From contig DASTGO010000447.1 in the NCBI GenBank assembly GCA_035719045.1, positions 1-6,558 on the forward strand: a stretch of DNA of 6,558 nt, written 5' to 3'. The DNA is from DASTGO01 sp035719045. GTDB taxonomy: Bacteria; Actinomycetota; Actinomycetes; Actinomycetales; Kineosporiaceae. Within the stretch, counting starts at the first letter, position 1, and the number at the start of each line of letters is the position of its first letter. Both the position numbers and the translations under genes were made by a program. Below, in pieces: positions 1 to 5,051 of this stretch. A model generated the notes under the pieces. That model worked only from the letters and a program-made list of their open reading frames with translations. It was not told the DNA's origin and searched no databases.

Positions 1-140
1 GGCTTCGCAACCGCGACCTCGGCCGCGTCCCACCGGCCGCAGCCGACGACCACTGAACCGAACCAAACCAGTCAGATCAACCAGGCAGGGGGTCAGTTTT
101 CAACCGGCGATAGGGGGTCAAGTTTCGACCGGCGTTGACA
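1..140 (+). mobile_element. Downstream end of an IS21-family insertion sequence
   Basis: Two 24-bp direct repeats occur at 86-109 and 111-134. They match at about 20 of 24 positions, are set 25 bp apart, and read GGGGTCA..TTT..ACCGGCG. The element ends at 140 in ...GTTGACA, so read inward it begins TGTCAACGCCGG. Multiple short repeats beside a TG/CA tip are characteristic of IS21-family ends. A short reading frame ending at 56 fits the C-terminus of the second IS21 gene (IstB type), which normally sits just inside this end. The other end lies outside the window, so neither the inverted repeat nor a target duplication can be tested. The TTGACA at 135-140 is a consensus -35 hexamer facing outward. 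Confidence 0.75.
3..56 (+). CDS. C-terminal tail of an IstB-like ATP-binding transposition helper (partial)
   Basis: The window opens inside a plus-strand frame that reads LRNRDLGRVPPAAADDH and stops with TGA at 54-56. Only 17 residues are visible, so the identification rests mainly on position: the frame ends 30 bp before the terminal repeats of an IS21-type end, where the istB gene of these elements usually finishes. IstB proteins are AAA+ ATPases that assist the IstA transposase. The Walker motifs would lie upstream, outside the window. The arginine-rich, alanine/proline tail suits the variable C-terminus of actinobacterial IstB proteins but is not diagnostic. Confidence 0.5.
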   Translation, partial: LRNRDLGRVPPAAADDH

Positions 141-440
141 CTGGTGCCCGTGTTCGGCCTGGCGGGGGTCTATGCGTTGGTGATGGCCTTGCGTGGTGAG
201 CCGTCCATGGCCCGCAGCCGCTGGGAGGGTGCCTTCAACCTGCTGTTCTTCCTGTTGATCGTCGCGTGGCCGGCCACGCACCCCGCACTGCCAACGATCG
301 AGCGACTGTCGCGACTCAGCTTCGGTGGCGGGATGGCGTTCTGGGTGGCCGTTGACATGGTGCGCCGTTGGCGGCAACTGCCGCAGACCGTACAGAAGTC
401 AGGCGGGGAGAAACCCGTGTCGGACGTCAACCGCAGCTAG
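141..440 (+). pseudogene. 3' fragment of a membrane-protein gene cut by the IS21 element
   Basis: The frame is open from the IS tip to the TAG at 438-440 and has the strong third-position G/C preference of genuine high-GC coding DNA. The 99 residues contain two clear hydrophobic segments, one near residues 1-17 (VPVFGLAGVYALVMA) and one near 31-46 (FNLLFFLLIVAW), and a weaker one near 61-77. A positively charged tail follows (RRWRQLPQTVQKSGG). No ribosome-binding site or natural start is visible; the only start in frame is a TTG at 135 that belongs to the IS end itself. The simplest reading is that the element inserted into the gene and removed its 5' part. I do not recognise the membrane-protein family. 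A short product started at the TTG cannot be excluded. Confidence 0.6.
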
Positions 441-454
441 TAGCCCAGCCGCAC

Positions 455-516
455 GCGCCGGGACCGGCGCCCCAGCGCCGCACGCCCGGCGCGCTGGCGG
501 CCGCGCAGCGGCCGCC
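455..516. terminator. GC-rich hairpin cluster, likely terminator
   Basis: A perfect 9-bp stem, GGCGGCCGC (496-504) and GCGGCCGCC (508-516), encloses a 3-base loop. A shorter stem, GCGCCG/CGGCGC, lies just before it at 455-470. The cluster starts 15 bp after the stop of the truncated membrane-protein gene. There is no T-run, which is usual for actinomycete terminators. Function is inferred from position and stem strength. Confidence 0.5.
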
Positions 517-635
517 CTTGATTCAGTACAGCCAGATTCGGCAGGGCGTCGTCGGCACAGTCTGTCCTCCGTCGGGTGATGCGCGACAGCTCTCCGCCGG
601 TTGATGCCCAGCGTCAAGGTGGCGCGAGAACGGAG

Positions 636-665
636 ATGACCGACCCAGCGGAGCCGGACGATACT
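636..665 (+). promoter_or_regulatory. Sigma-70-type promoter for a leaderless mRNA
   Basis: A -35-like ATGACC (636-641) and a -10-like GATACT (660-665) are separated by 18 bp. Transcription would be expected to start around 671-673, which coincides with the ATG at 673. No Shine-Dalgarno sequence precedes that ATG. Leaderless mRNAs are common in actinomycetes, so the spacing supports both the promoter and the start codon. Confidence 0.5.
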
Positions 666-672
666 CACGGGC

Positions 673-1302
673 ATGGGCATCGACATCGAGGGGTTCATCG
701 AGGTCCGTCCGTGGGTGTCCTGGCCAGACCTGCCCTCAGAGATCCCCTGGGAGGCCGCCGCACGCCTGGACTGCCTGAACACCACCCGCGACTACGACGC
801 CTTCGGCTGCCTGTTCGGCGTGATGAACTACGCCGGGTTCAATCCCGTAGCCGCCGATCGTGGCCTTCCACAAGATGCCAGCGAATTGGTCTGCAAGGAG
901 CACCAGGCGCTGTACCAGCCGGCGCAGTGGACAACATGGGTGAGCTGGCAGGAGATCCAGGCCATCGACTGGGACGAGCCCGCCGAGCACACCGACGCCC
1001 GGCTCCACGAGTATCACCGCGGCGCGGACGGTCAGTGGAGCCTCGCACGCAAGGCAGCCTGGTCACCGGCAGCGTTCGAAGCCCAAGGGCTGGACGTGCC
1101 ATCTCCCGGGACACCACCACAGGTCTGGCCCGAGGGCTCCACATGGACCGCCGGACAGGTGCAGTACCGCGCCGAACGCCTCACCCGCCGCCAGGCCATC
1201 CCGCCGGGCGGCGCGTGGCAGCCGGTGTGGGACGTAATGGCCGTCCTGGCCCGCCTCCACGGTGAGGACAACTGCCGCCTGGTCGTCTGGTTCGAAGGCT
1301 GA
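673..1302 (+). CDS. Conserved protein of unknown function, MG-D-I/YDxFG/RGLPxD type
   Basis: This 209-residue soluble protein has strong high-GC codon bias. It starts MGIDIEGFIEVR and carries the block RDYDAFGCLFGVMNYAGF (39-56), then ADRGLPQDAS (61-70), TTWVSWQEI (87-95) and IDWDEPAEH (98-106). From memory the same order of motifs occurs in actinobacterial hypothetical proteins and, more distantly, in phage-encoded proteins that begin MGCDIH and contain a YDLF..VRN..RGLPxD core. No enzymatic role is established that I know of. There is no signal peptide or membrane segment. The ATG at 673 is preferred although it lacks a ribosome-binding site, because it lies at the expected transcription start of the promoter just upstream. 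The gene is alone on this strand: a hairpin region precedes it and a gene-free stretch follows. The homology claim needs a profile search. Confidence 0.85.
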   Translation: MGIDIEGFIEVRPWVSWPDLPSEIPWEAAARLDCLNTTRDYDAFGCLFGVMNYAGFNPVAADRGLPQDASELVCKEHQALYQPAQWTTWVSWQEIQAIDWDEPAEHTDARLHEYHRGADGQWSLARKAAWSPAAFEAQGLDVPSPGTPPQVWPEGSTWTAGQVQYRAERLTRRQAIPPGGAWQPVWDVMAVLARLHGEDNCRLVVWFEG

Positions 1303-1617
1303 CCGACGCCCTTCAAGCGATCTACCCTGAGCCCGCCGGCCACGGACGGCACCTCGGTTTCCTGGGCACCTGTCGCACCACTACCGCCAGGGCACACTCC
1401 GCGCTCTGGGCTCCGCACGTCAGGAGTCGGGGGACGCTCCCCACTCCGGGCGGCATGTCCATGAAGCAGGCCTCAGGCGGTCCGTCTATGTAGATGCCGC
1501 CGGGACACCCGAACAAACCGTGCCCCAGTTGTGCCCCCGCAACTCCCGCCCCGCGAATACCCCGCGATCAACCGTGAACGGCCGGAGATCACTGAACATG
1601 GCTGGACAGGCAGCGAA
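1303..1617. other. Gene-free stretch between the unknown-function gene and the tRNA
   Basis: No frame here has coding character. The visible features are a bulged hairpin at 1423-1447 (GGAGT..GGGGA paired with TCCCC ACTCC, 3-base loop), which may end transcription of the plus-strand gene, an 8-bp inverted repeat GGCGGCAT/ATGCCGCC at 1449-1456 and 1494-1501, and a closely repeated GTGCCCC near 1519-1537. Confidence 0.5.
1423..1447 (+). terminator. Bulged hairpin after the unknown-function gene
   Basis: GGAGT and ACTCC, then GGGGA and TCCCC, form a 10-bp stem interrupted by a 2-base bulge around a CGC loop. It lies about 120 bp after the stop at 1302. The distance and the lack of a T-run keep confidence low. 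Confidence 0.3.
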
Positions 1618-1653
1618 CTGTCCCTGACCGGCATCGCTGCTGGTCAGGGGCAG
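1618..1653 (-). terminator. Terminator hairpin of the tRNA-Ser gene
   Basis: CTGTCCCTGACC (1618-1629) and GGTCAGGGGCAG (1642-1653) pair over 12 bp with one wobble-type mismatch, leaving a 12-base loop. In the minus direction the hairpin starts 10 bp after the encoded CCA of the tRNA, the usual place for a tRNA terminator. Confidence 0.65.
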
Positions 1654-1663
1654 TTTCTGCTGC

Positions 1664-1759
1664 TGGCGGAGGGCAAGGGATTCGAACCCCTGAGGACGGG
1701 ATGGGTACCGCCCTAGCGGTTTTCAAGACCGCCTCCATAGGCCACTCGGACAGCCCTCC
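1664..1759 (-). tRNA. tRNA-Ser, anticodon UGA
   Basis: The minus strand folds into a complete class II tRNA of 96 nt. The acceptor stem GGAGGGC (from 1759) pairs with GCCCTCC (1668-1674), followed by discriminator G and an encoded CCA (1664-1666). The D arm is TCC..GGA. The anticodon arm is GCGGT-CTTGAAA-ACCGC with anticodon TGA at 1723-1725, which reads UCA serine codons. The long variable arm pairs GGGCGG with CCGTCC around an 8-base loop. The T arm contains GGTTCGAATCC. The long variable arm is typical of tRNA-Ser and agrees with the anticodon. The gene stands alone, with a terminator just downstream. No promoter with good consensus boxes was found upstream, and no duplicate of the 3' end, which would mark an integrated element, occurs in the window. 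Confidence 0.97.
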
Positions 1760-2233
1760 ATGGTGCGGCGCCCATTCTGCCGTGTCCGAGCCGCCGGGCG
1801 CACACCCTTCCTGGCCAGTAGCTTCGCGGCCTGAGCACCTACTCCCGTGGCAGGCAGCCGGCGCAGTCCTGCGAGCCCTTCCCTTCCCCGGGGAGCGGGT
1901 CCCCGTCGCCCCTCGTCCGCATCCGCACGCCCGACAAGGGGCACCGCTCCCAGGCTCGTGCTCGCCCTCCCCCGGCCAGACCCGACGACGCCCCCGCCGG
2001 GCGTGGGCAGAACTGGGGCGTCGAGAACGACAAGCTCACCGGCGCATGGCTCAGCCTCGCCATGCACCCGCGCGGGTGGACCGTCCAGCGGGTGGCACGC
2101 CCACCACCCCACCGCGCGGCCTGCTCCACGACTCCTGGCAGCACCGTGACGGTGCCCCAGGCGCCTCCCGGCCAGCGCGCCCGGCCAGCGCGAGCTCCGG
2201 GCCCGGTGCCGACGACGGGCGGCTACGGGGCGG
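1760..2233. other. Gene-poor stretch, possible coding relic around 1984-2100
   Basis: No intact gene is supported. One plus-strand frame (stops at 1819-1821 and 2260-2262) has strikingly high G/C at third positions from about 1984 to 2095 and reads NWGVENDKLTGAWLSLAM then HPRGWTVQRV, but it has no start codon with a ribosome-binding site and becomes low-complexity on both sides. It may be a remnant of a lost gene. A 13-bp tandem duplication, CCCGGCCAGCGCG at 2167-2179 and 2180-2192, and the palindromes CACCGTGACGGTG and CCGGGCCCGG near the 3' side may serve as terminators for the minus-strand gene ending at 2234. Confidence 0.35.
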
Positions 2234-2854
2234 TCACCGGAGGAGGGCCAACGCCAGGATGACGAGCGGGGCCAGCAGTCCGACCATCTGCCATCTCCTG
2301 GTCAGCGGCTGACCTGGGTCGGCGGGCGGACCGCTCACCGGGACGGGTTCCGGGAGGGCTGAAAGCCGCCTCAGCAGAACGGCATTCAGGACGAGGATCA
2401 CGGGCGTGATGAAGAACGACGCAACGCCCCACCACCCCTGAATGAGGGTCTCGGCGCTGAGCCTTCTCGTGGCCGCCAACCCGCACGAGCGGCAGAACGG
2501 GCCCTCGAGATGCCTGAACTGCATGAGCACGACCATTCCCCGGTGCGCCCGGGGTTTCGCCTGGAGCACGGGGCCCGCTCCGCAGCACCGACAGGTCATG
2601 CCGACCGCAGGCATCGGCGGGTAGGCCATTGCCGTGCTCGGTCCGTAGGCCGGAGCCGCCTGCGGTGCCGTAGCTGATGCCGTGGCCGGCGCGATAACCG
2701 GAACGCCTTCAGCGCTGGGCGCGTGTGGTTCCCCATCGACCCAGAAGGGCCATCCGGGTGGTGCCGGCGGCCACGACGGGTCCGGCCTCCAGCCGGGCGG
2801 CGGGACGAAACCGACAGGAGGCTGGGGCCAGCCCGGCGGAGGGTTGAAACGCAT
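2234..2854 (-). CDS. Pro/Trp-rich zinc-ribbon membrane protein of unknown function
   Basis: The 206-residue product has three parts. Residues 1-36 are a repeated proline/tryptophan segment (FNPPPGWPQPP, PPPGWRPDPSWPP, APPGW) found at the N-terminus of many actinobacterial membrane proteins. Residues 86-138 hold two cysteine pairs, CRCCG (88-92) and CRSCG (121-125), likely a zinc ribbon, with HRGMVVLMQFRHLEGPF between them. The conserved-looking LIQGWWGVASFFITP then leads into a membrane segment (about 141-162), and a second membrane segment occupies 187-205 at the C-terminus. I recognise the zinc-ribbon/GWWG..SF.TP arrangement from hypothetical streptomycete proteins but know no biochemical role. 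The ATG is supported by GGGGAG (2864-2869) nine bases upstream. A short cysteine-rich frame ends within this spacer, so the two may be cotranscribed and translationally coupled. Confidence 0.88.
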   Translation of the reverse strand: MRFNPPPGWPQPPVGFVPPPGWRPDPSWPPAPPGWPFWVDGEPHAPSAEGVPVIAPATASATAPQAAPAYGPSTAMAYPPMPAVGMTCRCCGAGPVLQAKPRAHRGMVVLMQFRHLEGPFCRSCGLAATRRLSAETLIQGWWGVASFFITPVILVLNAVLLRRLSALPEPVPVSGPPADPGQPLTRRWQMVGLLAPLVILALALLR

Positions 2855-2860
2855 AGAAGC

Positions 2861-2974
2861 TCACTCCCCGTCAGCGATGCGAATGCCCGCGCAGCGTAGC
2901 CAACAGCGCGCCATCACGTGACCGGATGCCGCCGTGCAGATTCCGCATTCCCCGCAGCACAGTGACTCGCTCAT
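2861..2974 (-). CDS. Small cysteine-rich protein (37 aa), putative
   Basis: On the minus strand an ATG at 2974 opens a 37-codon frame ending with TGA at 2861-2863. The product begins MSESLCCGECGIC and later has CWLRC. Its six cysteines (positions 6, 7, 10, 13, 24, 28) form two overlapping CxxC pairs and one CxxxC, suggesting metal binding or disulfides. Twenty-eight of 37 codons end in G or C, better than the overlapping longer frame on the same strand. The stop codon directly abuts the GGGGAG that serves the zinc-ribbon gene starting at 2854, a spacing typical of translational coupling. No Shine-Dalgarno precedes the ATG, but a -10-like TAGCTT sits 11 bases upstream, so the mRNA may be nearly leaderless. 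An upstream GTG at 3007 in the same frame would give 48 residues with two more cysteines. I do not recognise the family. Confidence 0.4.
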   Translation of the reverse strand: MSESLCCGECGICTAASGHVMARCWLRCAGIRIADGE

Positions 2975-2985
2975 CCGGACACAAC

Positions 2986-3015
2986 AAGCTATTTCGCGCA
3001 ACGGCACCGTGACAC
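2986..3015 (-). promoter_or_regulatory. Candidate promoter for the cysteine-rich ORF and zinc-ribbon gene
   Basis: Read on the minus strand, GTGTCA (3015-3010; 4 of 6 consensus matches) and TAGCTT (2991-2986; fits TAnnnT) are separated by 18 bp. Transcription would start near 2979, only a few bases before the ATG at 2974. This is the best sigma-70-type pair seen in the intergenic region, but the -35 is weak. Confidence 0.35.
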
Positions 3016-3296
3016 TTTGCAATAGTTCGGGCTAGGGCGACCCGCCTGTCCGGATTCCCTAGGCAGCGGGAATTCCGCAGGAGAAGGAGATCTCTTTCAC
3101 AGGGGCGCCGACAACCACGACGATCCGGCACTCCGGCATGGACTCTGCGGAAGGCGGGCTTGTTCACGCAGGAGCGTGTCCGGACCGCCCCCGAACGCCT
3201 GGGTGATCGGCGATTCCTCCCCCGACGCCTGCACTACATCCCGTCGGATCGCCACGCTCCGACCTGCCGGAGATCGTCCAGGTCCGGATCGCGCCG
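3016..3296. other. Intergenic stretch without a supported gene
   Basis: Several frames cross this stretch but show mixed third-position composition and no ribosome-binding sites. A bulged inverted repeat lies near 3055-3077 (CGGATTCCC paired with GGGAATTCCG), and small imperfect hairpins occur near 3208-3280. I see no other feature. Confidence 0.4.
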
Positions 3297-3316
3297 GCCG
3301 CCGACCGACCGGCGGC
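3297..3316 (-). terminator. Hairpin directly after the stop of the leftward unknown gene
   Basis: GCCGCCG (3297-3303) and CGGCGGC (3310-3316) form a perfect 7-bp stem with a 6-base loop. In the minus direction the stem begins at the base after the TGA of the gene ending at 3317. Position and GC-rich stem fit an actinomycete terminator. Confidence 0.55.
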
Positions 3317-3697
3317 TCAGTCCCGTTCCCGCCCGCGAAAGCGTTCCCGCAGAGCGTCCCGGGTGATCCCGGTGATCCGGGCGGTCCGGGTGCGTTCTTC
3401 ACCGGAGTGGATCTCCAGGGGGTGGCGGTCGGCCAGCGCGTGCAGCCAGTCGGCGTCCACGGGACCGCGGACGACAAGGGCGTCGGGGGTGGTGCGGCTG
3501 ACGAGGAGTTCGGCGGCCAGGTAGCCGGTGCCGTGAGTGTCGATCTCGATGGTGTCGATGAGGAAGTAGCCGAGCTTGTAGGTGTCCAGGGCCAGGTCGA
3601 GTCGGGCGGCGCTGCGGTCCGGGTGACTCAGGCCCGCGCCCACGGCGAGGACGCCGACGGCGAAGGGGCGGGGCCATCCTTCGGTTGCGTTGCGCAT
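3317..3697 (-). CDS. Conserved-looking 126-aa protein of unknown function, divergent from the XRE/DUF397 pair
   Basis: The product starts MRNATEGWPRPFAVGVLAVGAG and contains LDLALDTYKLGYFLIDTIEI (34-53), AAELLVSRTTPDALVVRGPV (61-80) and a basic tail rich in Arg and Glu (98-126). There is no signal peptide and no convincing membrane helix. The alternation of a GYFLIDTIEI strand, a helix, then PDALVV resembles the alpha/beta layout of resolvase-like folds, but the catalytic serine motif of serine recombinases is absent, so this is only a structural guess. The ribosome-binding site AGGAG (3708-3712) lies 10 bases before the ATG at 3697 and 7 bases before an in-frame TTG at 3700; I prefer the ATG. 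A hairpin follows the stop at once, so this is probably a single-gene unit. It shares its upstream region with the rightward regulator gene. Confidence 0.75.
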   Translation of the reverse strand: MRNATEGWPRPFAVGVLAVGAGLSHPDRSAARLDLALDTYKLGYFLIDTIEIDTHGTGYLAAELLVSRTTPDALVVRGPVDADWLHALADRHPLEIHSGEERTRTARITGITRDALRERFRGRERD

Positions 3698-3740
3698 CAA
3701 GGGTTTTCTCCTGTCGACGACGTCGCGGGCGGGAGCCGCC

Positions 3741-3774
3741 CTGCAGTCTGGGAAGGTCTGCAGTCTGGGAAGGT
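3741..3774. repeat. 17-bp perfect tandem repeat, two copies
   Basis: CTGCAGTCTGGGAAGGT occurs at 3741-3757 and again at 3758-3774, followed by CTGC of a third start. It lies 44 bp before the ATG of the leftward gene, between its ribosome-binding site and the divergent control region, so it falls in that gene's leader or promoter. It may be a duplicated regulator site or a replication-slippage product. Confidence 0.9.
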
Positions 3775-3881
3775 CTGCGCGCCAACGGAAGGCCGCTCCC
3801 GGCGTTGCCAGCGGGCACGCTCGTCACGGGATTGCCTGGGCGGACTGCTCGGCGAGGCAGTGCGCAGACTGTGCACGCTGC

Positions 3882-3927
3882 TGTCGCACCCCGATGTCGC
3901 ACCACGGCGTCGCCAGGTGCGACATCG
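3882..3927. promoter_or_regulatory. Putative operator: 12-bp inverted repeat plus extra half-site
   Basis: CGATGTCGCACC (3892-3903) and GGTGCGACATCG (3916-3927) are perfect inverted copies separated by 12 bp. A further direct copy of the core TGTCGCACC lies at 3882-3890, 13 bp from the second. The array sits between two divergent genes, 10 bp upstream of a -35 hexamer. The XRE regulator encoded just downstream is the obvious candidate ligand; that link is inference. Confidence 0.6.
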
Positions 3928-3937
3928 CCCGCATCGC

Positions 3938-3966
3938 CTGACTCGAGTGGATCATCCCGATAACAT
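3938..3966 (+). promoter_or_regulatory. Sigma-70-type promoter of the XRE-DUF397 operon
   Basis: CTGACT (3938-3943; 4 of 6 matches to TTGACA) and TAACAT (3961-3966; fits TAnnnT) are separated by 17 bp. The start point would be near 3973, giving a leader of about 33 bases to the ATG at 4006. The inverted-repeat operator ends 10 bp before the -35, a position suited to activation or to autoregulation from upstream. Confidence 0.6.
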
Positions 3967-4005
3967 CCGGAGCATTCCGATCTGTGCCAGGGAGTGGGTG
4001 CCGGG

Positions 4006-4842
4006 ATGGGGCTGGTCGAGCAGGCCGACGAACCGGCACTCGTGCGTCGCCAGCTGGGGCGTCACCTGCGCCGGTTGCGGCTTGCCGCAGGCAAGACCCA
4101 TGCGGATGCCGAGACCGCCGGGATGGGGCATCGCAGCACGCTGTGGAGGATCGAGGCGGGCCGGGGCAAGGTGCGCCCGTCCACCGTCCGGGCACTGTGC
4201 TGGCTCTACGACGCCGATGCCGCCACCAGCGACGCCCTCTACGCGATGGCCTGCCGCGCCGAGCAACCGGGCTGGTGGGAGGAGTACCGCGGCGACCTGC
4301 CGGACTGGTTCGCCCTCTACATCGAGCTGGAGGCAGCCGCCCGGCGGATCAGTGCCTACCAGCCCCACGTCGTCGATGGCTTGCTGCAGACCCCCGACTA
4401 CGCACGCGCCCTGTTCACCGCCGGCCACCCCCGACGTTCGAGGGCGGAGGTCGAGCGCCAGGTGCAGATCCGGCTGGGGCGCCAACAGCAACTGCTCGCC
4501 CGGGCTGACGCCGTGCAACTCAACGTGATGCTGTGCGAGGCGGCGCTGATGCGGGCGATCGGCGGGCCGGACGTTCTCGCCGCCCAACGGGAACATCTGC
4601 GGCAGTTGAACCGGCGGGACACCATCGACGTCCGGGTCGTCAGCTTCGCGGCCGGTGCCCACCCTGCTGTCGACGGGCACTTCACGGTGCTCGACCTGGA
4701 CAGCGAGGCCGACCCCGACGTCGTCTACCTTGAGAGCTTCCAGGGATCGAGATACCTTGAGACGTCGTCCGAATTGGCGCTGTACCGGGGCATTTTCGCC
4801 GAGGTCTGGGAGGGCGCCACTCCGCTGGAGGAGCACCTGTGA
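4006..4842 (+). CDS. XRE-type helix-turn-helix regulator with DUF5753 domain (Scr1-like)
   Basis: The product has 278 residues. An XRE-type helix-turn-helix spans about 14-70 (VRRQLGRHLRRLRLAAGK, then MGHRSTLWRIEAGR and VRALCWLYDAD). From about 90 the DUF5753 effector domain follows, with its signature GWWEEYRGDLPDWFALYIEL and AYQPHVVDGLLQTPDYARAL, ending YLETSSELALYRGIFAEVW. The length is normal for the family. These cytoplasmic regulators are abundant in Streptomyces, usually paired with a DUF397 gene. In S. coelicolor the Scr1/Scr2 pair of this type activates antibiotic production, and the family has been named TA-antitoxin-like. The ATG at 4006 is chosen because GGGAG (3990-3994) lies 11 bases upstream; the in-frame GTG at 3994 has no space for a ribosome-binding site. 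The last codons overlap the DUF397 gene by 4 bp. Autoregulation through the upstream inverted repeat is likely but unproven. Confidence 0.93.
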   Translation: MGLVEQADEPALVRRQLGRHLRRLRLAAGKTHADAETAGMGHRSTLWRIEAGRGKVRPSTVRALCWLYDADAATSDALYAMACRAEQPGWWEEYRGDLPDWFALYIELEAAARRISAYQPHVVDGLLQTPDYARALFTAGHPRRSRAEVERQVQIRLGRQQQLLARADAVQLNVMLCEAALMRAIGGPDVLAAQREHLRQLNRRDTIDVRVVSFAAGAHPAVDGHFTVLDLDSEADPDVVYLESFQGSRYLETSSELALYRGIFAEVWEGATPLEEHL

Positions 4843-5051
4843 GCACCCGACCGAGCGACACCCCGTGGATCAAGGCGACCCGCTCCGCAACCTCGGGGAA
4901 CTGCGTGGAGCTGCGTCGCCGCGCCGGGGCGGTCGAGGTGCGTGACAGCAAGGACCCGGACGGCCCCGTGCTGCGGTTCACCCCGGCGGAGTTCGCCGCC
5001 TTCCTCGACGGCGCCCGCAAGGCCGAGTTCGACCACCTCGCCCAGCCCTGA
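4839..5051 (+). CDS. DUF397 domain protein (Scr2-like partner of the XRE regulator)
   Basis: The 70-residue product is almost entirely one DUF397 domain: WIKATRSATSGNCVELRRR (10-28), then VEVRDSKDPDGPVLRFTPAE (32-51) and FAAFLDGARKAEF. The W, NCVE, VRDSKDP-GPVL and F-P-EF-AF landmarks are all present and the length is typical. The GTG start overlaps the TGA of the regulator gene in a GTGA, and GGAGGAG (4827-4833) lies 5 bases upstream, so the two are translationally coupled. In Streptomyces such proteins act with the adjacent XRE/DUF5753 regulator. They have been discussed both as toxin-like partners and as modulators of the regulator; the biochemical activity is not settled as far as I know. 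The C-terminal extension KAEFDHLAQP is slightly longer than the minimal domain. Confidence 0.95.
   Translation: MSTRPSDTPWIKATRSATSGNCVELRRRAGAVEVRDSKDPDGPVLRFTPAEFAAFLDGARKAEFDHLAQP

Noticed and set aside
576..1265. 229-residue plus-strand frame rich in Arg, Pro and Gly
   Set aside because: It overlaps the 673-1302 gene in another frame and has the low-complexity composition of a high-GC shadow; the 673 frame has recognisable motifs and proper codon bias.
1531..1716. 61-residue plus-strand frame ending in GKGFEPLRTGWVPP
   Set aside because: Its C-terminal half is a translation of the antisense of tRNA-Ser, a well-known annotation artefact.
1701..2312. 203-residue plus-strand frame
   Set aside because: It begins inside the tRNA gene, lacks a ribosome-binding site and has shadow-like composition.
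2871..3167. 98-residue minus-strand frame upstream of the zinc-ribbon gene
   Set aside because: Third positions are mixed and it overlaps the cysteine-rich frame, which has the better bias and a stop placed for coupling.
3741..3774. Possible start of a CRISPR-like array
   Set aside because: There are only two abutting copies and no spacers.
3399..3905. 168-residue minus-strand frame
   Set aside because: It overlaps the 126-residue gene out of frame, and its Arg/Pro-rich C-terminal half is typical of a shadow; its N-terminal part crosses the tandem repeat and operator.
3176..4528. 450-residue plus-strand frame
   Set aside because: It runs antisense to the 126-residue gene, through the control region and then out of frame into the regulator gene, which carries clear domain motifs in another frame.
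3952..4836. 294-residue minus-strand frame opposite the regulator
   Set aside because: It is the antisense shadow of the XRE/DUF5753 gene, a common effect of GC-rich third positions.
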